Source of the DNA: Mojavia pulchra JT2-VF2
Lineage (GTDB): Bacteria > Cyanobacteriota > Cyanobacteriia > Cyanobacteriales > Nostocaceae
Direction: 5' to 3'
Assembly: GCA_019359325.1 (NCBI GenBank)
Contig: JAHHHN010000008.1
Location: 1 to 64,000, forward strand
DNA: 64,000 nucleotides
This document shows, piece by piece, positions 1 to 8,297 of this stretch. Position 1 is the stretch's first letter; each line of letters begins with the position of its first letter. Under the pieces are notes generated by a model. The model saw only the letters and a list, made by a program, of their open reading frames with translations, did not search any database and was not told the DNA's origin. Made by a program: the position numbers and the translations under genes.

Positions 1-94
1 CCACACTGAACCCATCCCGAACTCAGAGGTGAAACGCTGCTGCGGCCACGATAGTTTAGGGGTAGCCCTACGCAAAAATAGCTCGATGCCAGGT
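1..94 (+). rRNA. rrf: 5S ribosomal RNA, 3' part
   Basis: The first ~94 bases match the 3' four-fifths of a cyanobacterial 5S rRNA: the conserved CCCATCCCGAACTCAG segment, the GTGAAAC loop, the TAGCTCGATGCCAGG 3' strand, and a strong terminator 15 bases downstream. The 5' strand of the outer helix lies before the window, so the rRNA operon must lie upstream on the same strand. The 3' end is estimated from the GCCAGGT sequence and may be off by a few bases. Confidence 0.93.
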
Positions 95-108
95 TTGTTA
101 TTTCAAAT

Positions 109-145
109 ACCCAGACTATGCCACTGTGATAGTCTGGGTGTTTTA
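109..145 (+). terminator. Rho-independent terminator of the rRNA operon
   Basis: A perfect 11-bp stem, ACCCAGACTAT (109-119) with ATAGTCTGGGT (129-139), has a 9-base loop and is followed by GTTTTA. It stands directly after 5S rRNA, as expected for the operon end. Confidence 0.9.
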
Positions 146-190
146 CTTATTGTGGATGTTTTTGGCAAATACAATACACATGTTTTGTCT

Positions 191-226
191 AAGTGGTAGA
201 TGCTCAATTTCTTCTACCACTTTTTT
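191..226 (+). terminator. Second tandem terminator
   Basis: A perfect 10-bp stem, AAGTGGTAGA (191-200) with TCTACCACTT (213-222), continues into a T6 run on the plus strand. It may back up the rRNA terminator. On the minus strand it could also stop transcripts leaving the gene at 291-848, but there the tail is not U-rich. Confidence 0.8.
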
Positions 227-290
227 GTGCTCAGTTTAGATTCTGGACAAGTCTATTGCATAAGGGTATAAGGGTAAATCATGTTTATTG

Positions 291-848
291 CTAAATTCTG
301 CCTTCTGTCTTTTGCTTTGCCAATGGGATAATTTCAAACTCAAAAGAACGAATCAAGCGTTCATCAATATAAACCTCTATTTTATGCTTGCCGGGTGGAT
401 CGCCTGGAGTAATAGTCCAAAAATTCTGAATTACACCATCAGCAATCGACTGTGTGCGCTTTGTGACTGCTTCCATACCGTTGGGAGATATTGACAAGTT
501 TTCCCCACTATCTACACCCCAGGTTTCCGGACGTTTTGGCAATCGCAGGATTTCTCGCCATGTCACTTTGCCTTGGTAGTTTTTCAGTTGAATCTGCCAT
601 CCATATTTGCTTCCTTCCTGAAGTGGCACTCTTAAAGTAGGAATTAAGGTTACTTTGGCTTGGGGGTCTACTCTTACCACCCCAAACTCAGCTTGCTCAA
701 CAATAATCGGTTGAGTCTTGACCGACTGAGAAGATGCTCCAGCATTTGCTGCTAAAGGAGTAGCATTGATTGGTTCAGCAGCTATAATTCCCAAGACCAG
801 CCAAGAAGAAGTTAGTACAACTGTAGCGGCGCAAATTCTCATCAACAT
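291..848 (-). CDS. Predicted secreted protein, function unknown
   Basis: This 185-residue protein starts with a typical Sec signal peptide (Met-Arg, then a hydrophobic stretch to about residue 24), so it is probably periplasmic. The mature part is mostly beta-strand-like, with a Trp-Gln-Ile-Gln-Leu strand near residue 84 and a C-terminal strand pair (HKIEVYIDERLIRSFEFEII) that resembles an immunoglobulin-like or DUF2808-like sandwich. No catalytic motif is visible and I do not recognise a named family. It is transcribed towards the rRNA operon and stands alone. Confidence 0.75.
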   Translation of the reverse strand: MLMRICAATVVLTSSWLVLGIIAAEPINATPLAANAGASSQSVKTQPIIVEQAEFGVVRVDPQAKVTLIPTLRVPLQEGSKYGWQIQLKNYQGKVTWREILRLPKRPETWGVDSGENLSISPNGMEAVTKRTQSIADGVIQNFWTITPGDPPGKHKIEVYIDERLIRSFEFEIIPLAKQKTEGRI

Positions 849-944
849 AATTTTTGGTCAGTTATTTGGGTATTGTAGTTATTCAGCTACTCTGGCTTGG
901 CTTCCGGGTTGAGGCGGGAGATTGTGGCTGGTTTGAAATTGCAG

Positions 945-1535
945 CTAAATTTTGAACACGAGGTAGACAAAGTAAAAATAAGTCTCCCGCGAGAGAAATT
1001 CCATCTGGCTGCGAAAACTGCGGTAACGAGTGGTAGGTGTGGGAGAGGGATATGCATCCATTCCTAAGCTACGTGCCATCAGTACAGAGCGTTTCATGTG
1101 CAATGGGTCGCTGACAATGAGAAACTTGGTTAATTGGTAATTAGATGCCACCGCAAGAGCATTTTTGAGATTCTGGGAAGTTGTTCGAGATTCAGTTTCG
1201 GTGAGAATATCAACTACTTTTACCTGTTTTGCCAAAGCATAGCGTTTGCCAACTATGGCTTCGGCAGGTTCATTGCGCTCGCCAACTCCGCCAGTAAAAA
1301 TGATTTTACTAACATTGCCATTTTTATATAGGTTAATAGCGTGATTAATTCGTTCTCTAAAAACAGGAGATGGTTCTTCACCCCAAACTGCTGCTCCCAG
1401 AACAATGGCTGCATCTGCTTTGATATTATTACTGTTGCTGCCGTATGAATAAATACTTATGGCTGTAGATGCGATCGCTAGCAGCAAAGCAGACATCAAA
1501 GCCAGTAAAATTAGCACTCGTGGTCGTTTTCGCAT
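945..1535 (-). CDS. YdcF/SanA/ElyC family (DUF218) membrane-anchored protein
   Basis: A 196-residue protein with one N-terminal membrane anchor (about residues 6-28) followed by a DUF218 domain. Family motifs visible are VLGA (45-48), TGG (81-83), the ESRTT segment (115-119) and SDPLHMKR (142-149). DUF218 proteins of the SanA/ElyC type act in envelope integrity; the enzymatic reaction is not established. The Arg-rich N-terminus followed by the anchor suggests that the domain faces the periplasm. It is flanked upstream by a 7-nt tandem repeat and is probably monocistronic. Family assignment is firm; the physiological role is inferred. Confidence 0.88.
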   Translation of the reverse strand: MRKRPRVLILLALMSALLLAIASTAISIYSYGSNSNNIKADAAIVLGAAVWGEEPSPVFRERINHAINLYKNGNVSKIIFTGGVGERNEPAEAIVGKRYALAKQVKVVDILTETESRTTSQNLKNALAVASNYQLTKFLIVSDPLHMKRSVLMARSLGMDAYPSPTPTTRYRSFRSQMEFLSRETYFYFVYLVFKI

Positions 1536-1590
1536 ATTGGGGTTTGGATATTAGGTATTGGTGATTAGGTATTGGGTATTAGGTAAATAA

Positions 1591-1625
1591 CCCAGTCCCT
1601 AGTCCCCAGCCGCCAGTCCCCAGTT
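1591..1625. repeat. Short tandemly repeated heptamers (CCCAGTC type)
   Basis: Five imperfect 7-base units (CCCAGTC, CCTAGTC, CCCAGCC, GCCAGTC, CCCAGTT) fill most of the gap between two minus-strand genes. It is preceded by a degenerate GGTATTG-type repeat (about 1548-1585). Such STRRs are typical of Nostocales intergenic DNA. Confidence 0.75.
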
Positions 1626-1629
1626 CCCA

Positions 1630-2658
1630 TTAACCTTCGACCAAATTCCAGAAGTAACCATCGGGTGCAACGAAAGAGAAACTCATCTCGCCAAACTCAT
1701 TGCTGAGGATATTTGTCAAGTTTTGTGCTGAACTTTCTCGGATGCGATCGCAATATGTCTTAATTCCTCGCACACGATAGGTATACAAAGACATTCCTAA
1801 GCTACCTGGTTGCGCTGCTTCAAACCGCGACTCTAAACTCATAGAATCTGGAAAGCGAACAATGTAAAGTCTGCCACTACGTGCAGCCATAAAGTCAGAC
1901 ACAGAAGAACGCGGATCATCAAAAGCTGTGACAATAAACTTTTCACCAGGATTGAGGTCAAAAATCTCTCGCCCTGCTAGTGAAGATTCATAGCTAGTTT
2001 CCACATCATCACGCACACGCAGCAAACCCAAAACATCTTCGTAAAATTTCAGAGTTTCCTTACTGTCATCCTGAACAATCAATCCTAAATGAGTAAACTG
2101 GCTAGTTTTAAAAGTAGCATTATCGTTAATTTGTCCATAATGTGGCAGTGTATAGCCAAATCTTTGAAATAGAACCTGCCGAGTTAAGGGTTGCAGTAAC
2201 AACATTTCTCGCACCCCAATTGCTGAATCGATAAAAGGACGGCTTTTTCTATCTTTGTTATAGATAATTTCCCAATAAGGGTTTGTGTACCTAATATCCC
2301 AACCTGCGGCTTTTGCTTCCTCTGCATGATTTAAGATAGTTAATGTATCGGCAGTTAAAGTAGTTGCCCAACGGTTTCCCTTCAGTTTCATCAACTCGGT
2401 TCCTAACCCCTGATTTGTAGGGTTTTGCCAAACCATTAATCGAATCAAGCCATGATCTGAATTCTGATGATAAAGCCGAATCGAGCGTAAAGACGAATTC
2501 ACTCCATATAATTGCTGGGCCACAGATGCAGATAATTCACCTAATTGACCAATACGGTAGCCAAATTGCTCCCAATATTGAATTGCAGAAATTGGCTCTG
2601 GGACGCCAATACAAACTTCATAAATACCTTCAATTGCAGTTTTTTGCCCCTGATCCAT
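1630..2658 (-). CDS. VOC (glyoxalase/dioxygenase) superfamily protein
   Basis: A 342-residue protein that looks like two tandem vicinal-oxygen-chelate modules. The second is clearest: FTHLGLIVQDD (188-198) with His190 as a probable metal ligand, followed by FYEDVLGL. The first starts at GIYEVCIGVPEPISAIQYW (11-29) but lacks an obvious His at the equivalent strand. The protein ends with APDGYFWNLVE, the usual final strand. The family includes lyases, dioxygenases and binding proteins; the substrate cannot be read from the sequence. Single gene. Confidence 0.8.
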   Translation of the reverse strand: MDQGQKTAIEGIYEVCIGVPEPISAIQYWEQFGYRIGQLGELSASVAQQLYGVNSSLRSIRLYHQNSDHGLIRLMVWQNPTNQGLGTELMKLKGNRWATTLTADTLTILNHAEEAKAAGWDIRYTNPYWEIIYNKDRKSRPFIDSAIGVREMLLLQPLTRQVLFQRFGYTLPHYGQINDNATFKTSQFTHLGLIVQDDSKETLKFYEDVLGLLRVRDDVETSYESSLAGREIFDLNPGEKFIVTAFDDPRSSVSDFMAARSGRLYIVRFPDSMSLESRFEAAQPGSLGMSLYTYRVRGIKTYCDRIRESSAQNLTNILSNEFGEMSFSFVAPDGYFWNLVEG

Positions 2659-2793
2659 AACAATTTAGATTTTATATTGGGATTAAATATTCATTAGACA
2701 ATTAAAATGAGCTTTAGGTACGACAGATGATTACACAAACTACTCTGCCAAAATTTTAGTTGACTTTCTACTAAGCCTTAATAGAAGATAAAC

Positions 2794-4593
2794 GTGTCAC
2801 AAATGGTCATGACTGATAAATACTTTCAGAAGCATGGAGTGTTCTGGTTACAGCTGAGTGTATTTGTGTTGCTCGGCAGCATGACTTTGAGGCCCGCGAA
2901 AGCACAGATTGTAAATACGGCACAAATCCCAGATGGCAAATTAATCTTGTCCCAACAACTACCGCCGCCGCAGGATGTGCTACCACCAGTGCCTTCTCCA
3001 CATCCCTCACCTCAACCGCCACAGCCACTACCGCCACCAGAAGAACTATTTCCGTCTCCTAGCCCCAGCCCCACACCTGAGCAGCCAGTTCCTGAAAAGC
3101 TGCCAGAAACTATCGTTGTAGAAAAATTTGAAGTGGTTGGCAGTACGGTATTTAGCCCTGAAGAGTTAGCCCAAGCCACGGCAGAGTTCACCAAAAGACC
3201 TATTTCCCTGGCTGAGGTGTTTCAGGCTCGTTCTAGAATCACCGATTTATATGTCAAAAAAGGTTACATTACTTCTGGTGCCTATATTCCACCGCAAACA
3301 ATCCAGTCTGGTGTGATCAAAATTCAGGTTGTGGAAGGCAGATTGGAAGAAATCCAGGTGACTGGTACTCAACGGCTAAATCCCAATTATGTACGTAGCC
3401 GTCTAGCGATCGCCACCGAAGCGCCTTTAAATCGAGAGCGTTTGCTAGAGGCGCTGCAACTGTTACAACTTAATCCTTTAATTAGAAATTTGTCTGCTGA
3501 ACTGTCCGCAGGTTCTCGTCCAGGAGTTAGTGTATTACAAGTTGAGGTTAGGGAGGCAAATTCCTTTAGTACCCAAATAGTTCTAGATAATGGGCGATCG
3601 CCTAGTGTTGGCAGTTTCCGACGACGATTACAACTCAATCAAGCTAATTTACTAGGATTGGGAGATGCCTTTAATTTTGCTTACACTAATACCGATGGTA
3701 GCAATGCTCTTGATGCCAGCTACACATTACCTTTAAATCCTTATAATGGGGCACTTACTTTCAACTTTGGCACTACATCTAGTAATGTCATTGAACGTCC
3801 TTTTAATGTTTTAGATATTGAATCGTCTTCTCGCTACTACGAACTGACATTTCGTCAGCCAATAATCCAAACTCCCACGCAAGAATTTGCCTTGGGCTTG
3901 ACTGCTTCTCGTCGTGAAAGTGAAGCTACTTATATTAAAGGAGACCGTTTACCTTTCCCCTCACTGGGAGCTGATGAACAAGGACGTACACGTATATCTG
4001 CATTGCGATTTTTTCAAGAATGGACTGCTCGTAACAGCCGCCAAGTTATTGCCTTGCGCTCTCAATTTAACCTAGGCATAGGTGCGTTGGATGCGACAAT
4101 TAACGAAGATGCCCCCGATAGCCGCTTTTTTGCATGGCAAGGTCAAGCACAGTGGGCAAGACTTTTGGCTCCTGAAACCTTACTATTACTTCGTGTCAAT
4201 ACACAACTAGCATCTAGATCTCTTTTACCTTTAGAACAGTTGGGTTTAGGTGGTATCGACAGTATACGGGGATATCGCCAAGATTATCTGTTAACAGATA
4301 ATGGCGCTTTTGCTTCCGCCGAAGTTCAAATACCAATTCTCCGCTTACCCCAAATAGATAGCATCTTGCAAGTCGCACCATTCTTTGACTTTGGCGTTGC
4401 TTGGAACAGTTCTGGTAGAGAAAACCCAGATCCTAACACCTTAGCATCCGTTGGTCTGGGACTGCGTTGGACACAGGGCGATCGCTTCACGGCTCGTCTT
4501 GACTGGGGTATTCCATTAGTCTCTGTTGAATCTAGGGGAAACACATGGCAAGAAAACGGGCTGTATTTTTCTGTAATTTACAACCCCTTTTAA
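2794..4593 (+). CDS. ShlB/FhaC/HecB-type TpsB outer-membrane transporter
   Basis: A 599-residue Omp85-superfamily protein of the two-partner secretion B type. In order: signal peptide (about 12-38), a Pro-rich linker (about 55-105), ShlB-type POTRA domains (about 108-255: EKFEVVGSTVFSPEEL, then VVEGRLEEIQVTG), and a 16-strand-type barrel with the IRGYR loop-6 motif at about 490 and a final aromatic residue (YNPF). It should sit in the outer membrane and move a TpsA exoprotein to the cell surface. No TpsA gene lies in the window. The start is GTG at 2794; in-frame ATGs at 2803 and 2809 are equally plausible and give the same mature protein. Confidence 0.9.
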   Translation: MSQMVMTDKYFQKHGVFWLQLSVFVLLGSMTLRPAKAQIVNTAQIPDGKLILSQQLPPPQDVLPPVPSPHPSPQPPQPLPPPEELFPSPSPSPTPEQPVPEKLPETIVVEKFEVVGSTVFSPEELAQATAEFTKRPISLAEVFQARSRITDLYVKKGYITSGAYIPPQTIQSGVIKIQVVEGRLEEIQVTGTQRLNPNYVRSRLAIATEAPLNRERLLEALQLLQLNPLIRNLSAELSAGSRPGVSVLQVEVREANSFSTQIVLDNGRSPSVGSFRRRLQLNQANLLGLGDAFNFAYTNTDGSNALDASYTLPLNPYNGALTFNFGTTSSNVIERPFNVLDIESSSRYYELTFRQPIIQTPTQEFALGLTASRRESEATYIKGDRLPFPSLGADEQGRTRISALRFFQEWTARNSRQVIALRSQFNLGIGALDATINEDAPDSRFFAWQGQAQWARLLAPETLLLLRVNTQLASRSLLPLEQLGLGGIDSIRGYRQDYLLTDNGAFASAEVQIPILRLPQIDSILQVAPFFDFGVAWNSSGRENPDPNTLASVGLGLRWTQGDRFTARLDWGIPLVSVESRGNTWQENGLYFSVIYNPF

Positions 4594-4710
4594 AGTCTAA
4601 AACACCAATTTATCCCACATTACGCAGATTAATTCTGCTTTGAGCCGTATCTGCTGCAATATATTGACAATAATCCTGTAGTCTTAACTTTGAATGAAGT
4701 CAATCGAGTT

Positions 4711-5333
4711 TTTGAACCCACATTCCGCAGGTTAGTTAAGAAAGAAGATAATATTTTCGACAAGGAGCACCAAAAAACAGGAGAATCCATTGCCTTTCAT
4801 GGGTTAAATTAGCAATTTGCTTTATTTGGGCGACAGTAACCAAATGAATGGACATAAAACATTGGAACACCCAACGTAAGGTTGGAGTAGAAGTTGGTTT
4901 ACCCAACTGATTATCAATAGTTTTTTTGGCTCGTTCTAAGGCTTGACGTAAAGCTTTTTGACCCATACTATACACAAGCAGACACAAACCCATAACCATT
5001 GCTAGTGCAGCAACTCGCTCAGTAGAATTGAGGAATACACTGGAAGTAAAAAATAAAGGATCTCAGCATCCTTTCTTGCTTGGCTTTCAACGACGAACCA
5101 GCGCTGTTGTACACCTGCGTACTCACTACAACTTGGCGCAATCCGATACCCAGACCTTACACTTTGTTCTACTAGATTCATCTCATCACATATGCCTGCG
5201 ACTATGCCTTACTTGGTCAATATCCTGTACCCTGATATCTAATGGTGATGCTGTCATGCTTCTTAAATGCAGCATTTAGGTCATTTTCAAAAATACAGCA
5301 TTTACGAGCGCACCTGCGGAATCTGGGTTTAAA
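4711..5333. mobile_element. Deletion derivative of an IS1634-type insertion sequence
   Basis: The 623-bp segment is bounded by near-identical terminal inverted repeats: 4711-4732 (TTTGAACCCACATTCCGCAGGT) and the complement of 5312-5333, matching at 20 of 22 bases. Inside are three disconnected pieces of one transposase. Both ends are intact while most of the transposase is gone, so the element could only be mobilised in trans. No clear target duplication was found. Confidence 0.8.
4736..5257 (-). pseudogene. IS1634 family transposase remnant
   Basis: Pieces on the minus strand, in order: an N-terminus starting with ATG at 5257 (LDIRVQDIDQ, then after a frameshift GIVAGICDEMNLVEQ); a middle piece around 5075-5125 (QQRWFVVESQARKDAE); and the C-terminal 87 codons at 4736-4999 (MGLCLLVYSMGQKALRQAL ... 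PTLRWVFQCFMSIHLV). These are recognisable landmarks of the IS1634-type transposase found in many cyanobacteria. About two thirds of the gene, including most of the catalytic core, is missing through internal deletions. Confidence 0.82.
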
Positions 5334-5898
5334 TAGTTAAAATTGCTCTATTTTTCTGTCTTAATATTGCTGAAAAGAAGTGAGTAAAAGGATTTGACAA
5401 CCAAACATTCAAGAAGAGATTGACAAAAGTTATAAAAGAATAAAGACGATTTATTAAAATTTCAATTTCAGTAAAACAACCTCTGAAGTAGAAAAATTTT
5501 AAGTATATCTGCTCATGCCGAATGTGAGCTAAAGCAATATTTTAGAACTTCATTGCTCAATCATTGCAGCTAATGGGACACGTTACCTGTTAGCAGTCTA
5601 AAACATATTTAACTTAATTATTTATTTGTGTAAGTAAATTTTATACTCACAACTACTATAGCAGTATTAATCTGCTCGGCTTTATCCTGATCGAGATTAC
5701 AGCCTAGTACACAAATAATAATTACTGTGAGCAAGATTGTTCTAATAAATATGTCGCTAACTTGTTGCCGTTATAACCTGTTTAAAAACTACTTATATTT
5801 AGCAATAATTTAATGCAATTATTGTTACAAATAACTTAGTAATATTAGCAGACTTTTAATAAAGCAAGTTTTTCACAACCACATTCAGGGAATATGAG
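5334..5898. other. AT-rich intergenic region without a gene
   Basis: Between the IS remnant and the MlaE-type gene there is about 565 bp of AT-rich DNA. I see no credible reading frame, tRNA or terminator. It must hold the promoter of the downstream gene; possible sigma70-like hexamers are too weak to call. Confidence 0.5.
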
Positions 5899-6684
5899 AT
5901 GAGAGCAAAATTGCGAGCTAAAGAAAATTTACGATATTTGTGGATTGCCCGTTGTTTTGCCGCAATGTTACTCTTTGGCCAAATCTGGCTACATTTACTT
6001 CAAGGAAAAACTTATTGCCGCAAGATTCTAGAACATATGGTGACTGCTGGGCCCATTTCTCTGCTTCCAGTTCTGCTTGTGAATGGTTTTGCAGGTATGA
6101 TTTTTACTATTCAAACAGCAAGAGAATTAATACAATTTGGTGCTGTAAATGCTGTGGGAGGCGCTTTTGCTTTAGCTTTTTGCAGAGAATTAGCTCCTAT
6201 TTTAACGGCTAGTATTATTGCTGGGCAAGTAGGTTCTGCTTTTGCAGCAGAAATAGGTGCAATGCGAGTAACAGAACAAATTGATGCACTTTATATGCTC
6301 AAAACTGATCCGATTGACTATTTAGTACTTCCTAGAGTCATTGCTTGCTCTTTGATGACGCCATTTGTGACAATTTTGGCCTTAGTTACAGGTATCATTG
6401 GTGGAATTTTTGCTGGCTGGCAATTTTATCAAATTATTCCAGAAACATTTTTAGATTCAGTTAGAAGTTTTTTAGAACCGTCAGATTTGTGGATTATTTT
6501 ACTCAAAGGGTTTATTTTTGGAGCTATAGTTGCTATCAATGGCTGTAGTTGGGGACTAACTACTAAAGGAGGAGCAAAGGAAGTAGGAGAATCAGCAACA
6601 ACAGCAGTTGTTACTACTTGGGTGTTAATTTTTATGATGGATTTCTTTTTATCTTTAATGCTGTTTGAAAAGCCTAGCTTTTAA
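5899..6684 (+). CDS. MlaE-type lipid ABC transporter permease
   Basis: A 261-residue integral membrane protein of the MlaE/TGD1 (DUF140) family, the permease of MCE-type ABC systems that move lipids between membranes. Visible family features are five to six hydrophobic segments, the conserved central block CRELAPILTASIIAGQVGSA (about 100-119), and the AAEIGAMRVTEQIDAL motif that contacts the ATPase. Length is typical. No ATP-binding (MlaF/TGD3) or MCE (MlaD/TGD2) gene lies next to it, so partners must be encoded elsewhere, as is common in cyanobacteria. The next gene converges on it. Confidence 0.92.
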   Translation: MRAKLRAKENLRYLWIARCFAAMLLFGQIWLHLLQGKTYCRKILEHMVTAGPISLLPVLLVNGFAGMIFTIQTARELIQFGAVNAVGGAFALAFCRELAPILTASIIAGQVGSAFAAEIGAMRVTEQIDALYMLKTDPIDYLVLPRVIACSLMTPFVTILALVTGIIGGIFAGWQFYQIIPETFLDSVRSFLEPSDLWIILLKGFIFGAIVAINGCSWGLTTKGGAKEVGESATTAVVTTWVLIFMMDFFLSLMLFEKPSF

Positions 6685-6740
6685 ACTGATGGAAGTTAAA
6701 AAACTAGGCTATTGTATGGCTTATAGATAGACGTTAAAAC

Positions 6741-7703
6741 TTACAAAAAGTTTGTTTCCTCTAGAAAATTAATAATAGCTGTATTCAGTTCTTCTGATGA
6801 ACCAATAGCCGCATCATGATAGCAGTTAGGTAGAATTTGTAACTTAGCATTGGGCAAACATCTATATAATTTTTCCCCATGGCTAGCAGGAAACCAATTA
6901 TCTTGCTCACCCCACAAAACAAGCGTAGGACAATGAATACCGCTAAGATTACTTTGAATTTTAGTCAGCATATTTGGTTTTTGAGTTTGCCAATGCTCAA
7001 TTTCCCTTGCTGCTATTTGTAACTCCTCGGCTACTTTTACAAGAGTCCCAGGAATTTCAGTAAAGGGATAAGCTATCCAATAAATATCTTCTTGAGTTAA
7101 CACTGATGGATTAAACAGTACTCTACGTCTTTCTATTGCCATAATTTCTCTAAATAGAGGTGCAAACAAATATGCCAGACGTAAGGAGTCAATTGTTTGG
7201 ATTATTTCTAATGGCGTTTGAGCAAGTATCCACATTGCCCAATGGGGTAGAGTTTCAGCAAATATCGGCACATTAACTACTACTAACCGCCCGATTAAAT
7301 CGGGATAGTCTTGAGCAAATGAAAGGGCAACTAATCCCCCCAACGATTCTGCCACAATTACAGGTGGTTCATCACATAGTTCTTGAATGATTCGTGCTAA
7401 TTCGGTAATTTGATGACCGTTATCTTCTCGACGAGACACAGGTTTTTCTGAAAACCCATAGCCTTTAGCATCAAAACAAATTACCCGAAAATATTTTGAT
7501 AGAGGAGCAATACTGCGACGCCAATTGTAGCTCCAGTTGCCCATACCATGTAATAAAATTAACGGCTTACCTGTACCTTTCTCACCATAAGCGATTTGTA
7601 CAGGATATCCTTTAGTATCACTAATAATTAGACTTTGCCGCCCTTTTGGAAAAACAGTTTGCCACCAATCTTTCATTACTTTATTAATATCGAATTTACC
7701 CAC
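6741..7703 (-). CDS. Alpha/beta-fold hydrolase
   Basis: A 320-residue alpha/beta hydrolase. The oxyanion-hole motif LILLHGMGNW is at 48-57, the nucleophile elbow VAESLGG puts Ser120 in an A-x-S-x-G context (the first Gly of GxSxG is Ala), the acid lies in LVLWGEQDNWFP, and the catalytic His in NCYHDA. The nearest familiar relatives are lipase/esterase or haloalkane-dehalogenase-like proteins; the substrate is unknown. The ATG overlaps the end of the upstream DUF4112 gene by 8 bases, so the two are probably translationally coupled. Confidence 0.88.
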   Translation of the reverse strand: MGKFDINKVMKDWWQTVFPKGRQSLIISDTKGYPVQIAYGEKGTGKPLILLHGMGNWSYNWRRSIAPLSKYFRVICFDAKGYGFSEKPVSRREDNGHQITELARIIQELCDEPPVIVAESLGGLVALSFAQDYPDLIGRLVVVNVPIFAETLPHWAMWILAQTPLEIIQTIDSLRLAYLFAPLFREIMAIERRRVLFNPSVLTQEDIYWIAYPFTEIPGTLVKVAEELQIAAREIEHWQTQKPNMLTKIQSNLSGIHCPTLVLWGEQDNWFPASHGEKLYRCLPNAKLQILPNCYHDAAIGSSEELNTAIINFLEETNFL

Positions 7704-8196
7704 CAGCTAAGGCTTGCCACAGCAACCTAATTAGTATCACAGGCAATGCAACTAAGACAATGGCAAGTATCAACAATCCAACCAAGAGAGCAAAGATAAA
7801 CCATCTATCTGCACTTCTTTTTTGGCTAGGAAATTTTAAATACTCTTCTAATAGCTTGATGTTATGAGTGTTAGCTGTCCAAGCAAAATCAAAAAAGTCT
7901 CCCAGCACAGGAATAGAGCCTACTATGCCATCAATAATAATATTTGAGACCATTCTACCTAGAGTAGCTCTAGGTGCGCCGAGCCTAGCTGCTTCTAAAA
8001 CAATGTAGCAAGAAAGCATGATTCCTAAAACATCACCACCAATAGGTATAAATCCTAAAATTGGATCTAGACCAACACCTACTTTTGTTCCAGGAATAGT
8101 AATCACATTATCTAGCAGTCGGCTAAACTGACGCAGCCGCTTCAATGTAGGAGCCTTAGCATCAGGTTCAATACTAGAAAACCGAGAATGAGACAT
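7696..8196 (-). CDS. DUF4112 domain membrane protein
   Basis: A 166-residue protein with the DUF4112 signature: ITIPGTKVGVGLDPILGFIP, then GGDVLGIMLS and GSIPVLGDFFDFAW (about 33-107). A C-terminal hydrophobic segment (about 135-160) is a transmembrane helix. The function of DUF4112 is unknown. It is the first gene of a two-gene unit, and its stop codon lies inside the start of the hydrolase gene at 6741-7703. The operon could act on membrane lipids, but that is only inferred from the pairing. Confidence 0.88.
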   Translation of the reverse strand: MSHSRFSSIEPDAKAPTLKRLRQFSRLLDNVITIPGTKVGVGLDPILGFIPIGGDVLGIMLSCYIVLEAARLGAPRATLGRMVSNIIIDGIVGSIPVLGDFFDFAWTANTHNIKLLEEYLKFPSQKRSADRWFIFALLVGLLILAIVLVALPVILIRLLWQALAGG

Positions 8197-8297
8197 GAGT
8201 GCGATCGCTTGTTTGAAGTTGAGTAGTTAAATATTTTACTGCTGTATAGCGATTTTCCCTAAATTAACTAACTCATATATATGTAGAGCTACATTCC

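Noticed and set aside
120-290. tRNA gene after the 5S rRNA
   Set aside because: The sequence after 5S folds as two terminators; no cloverleaf or T-loop consensus (GGTTCRANYCC) is present.
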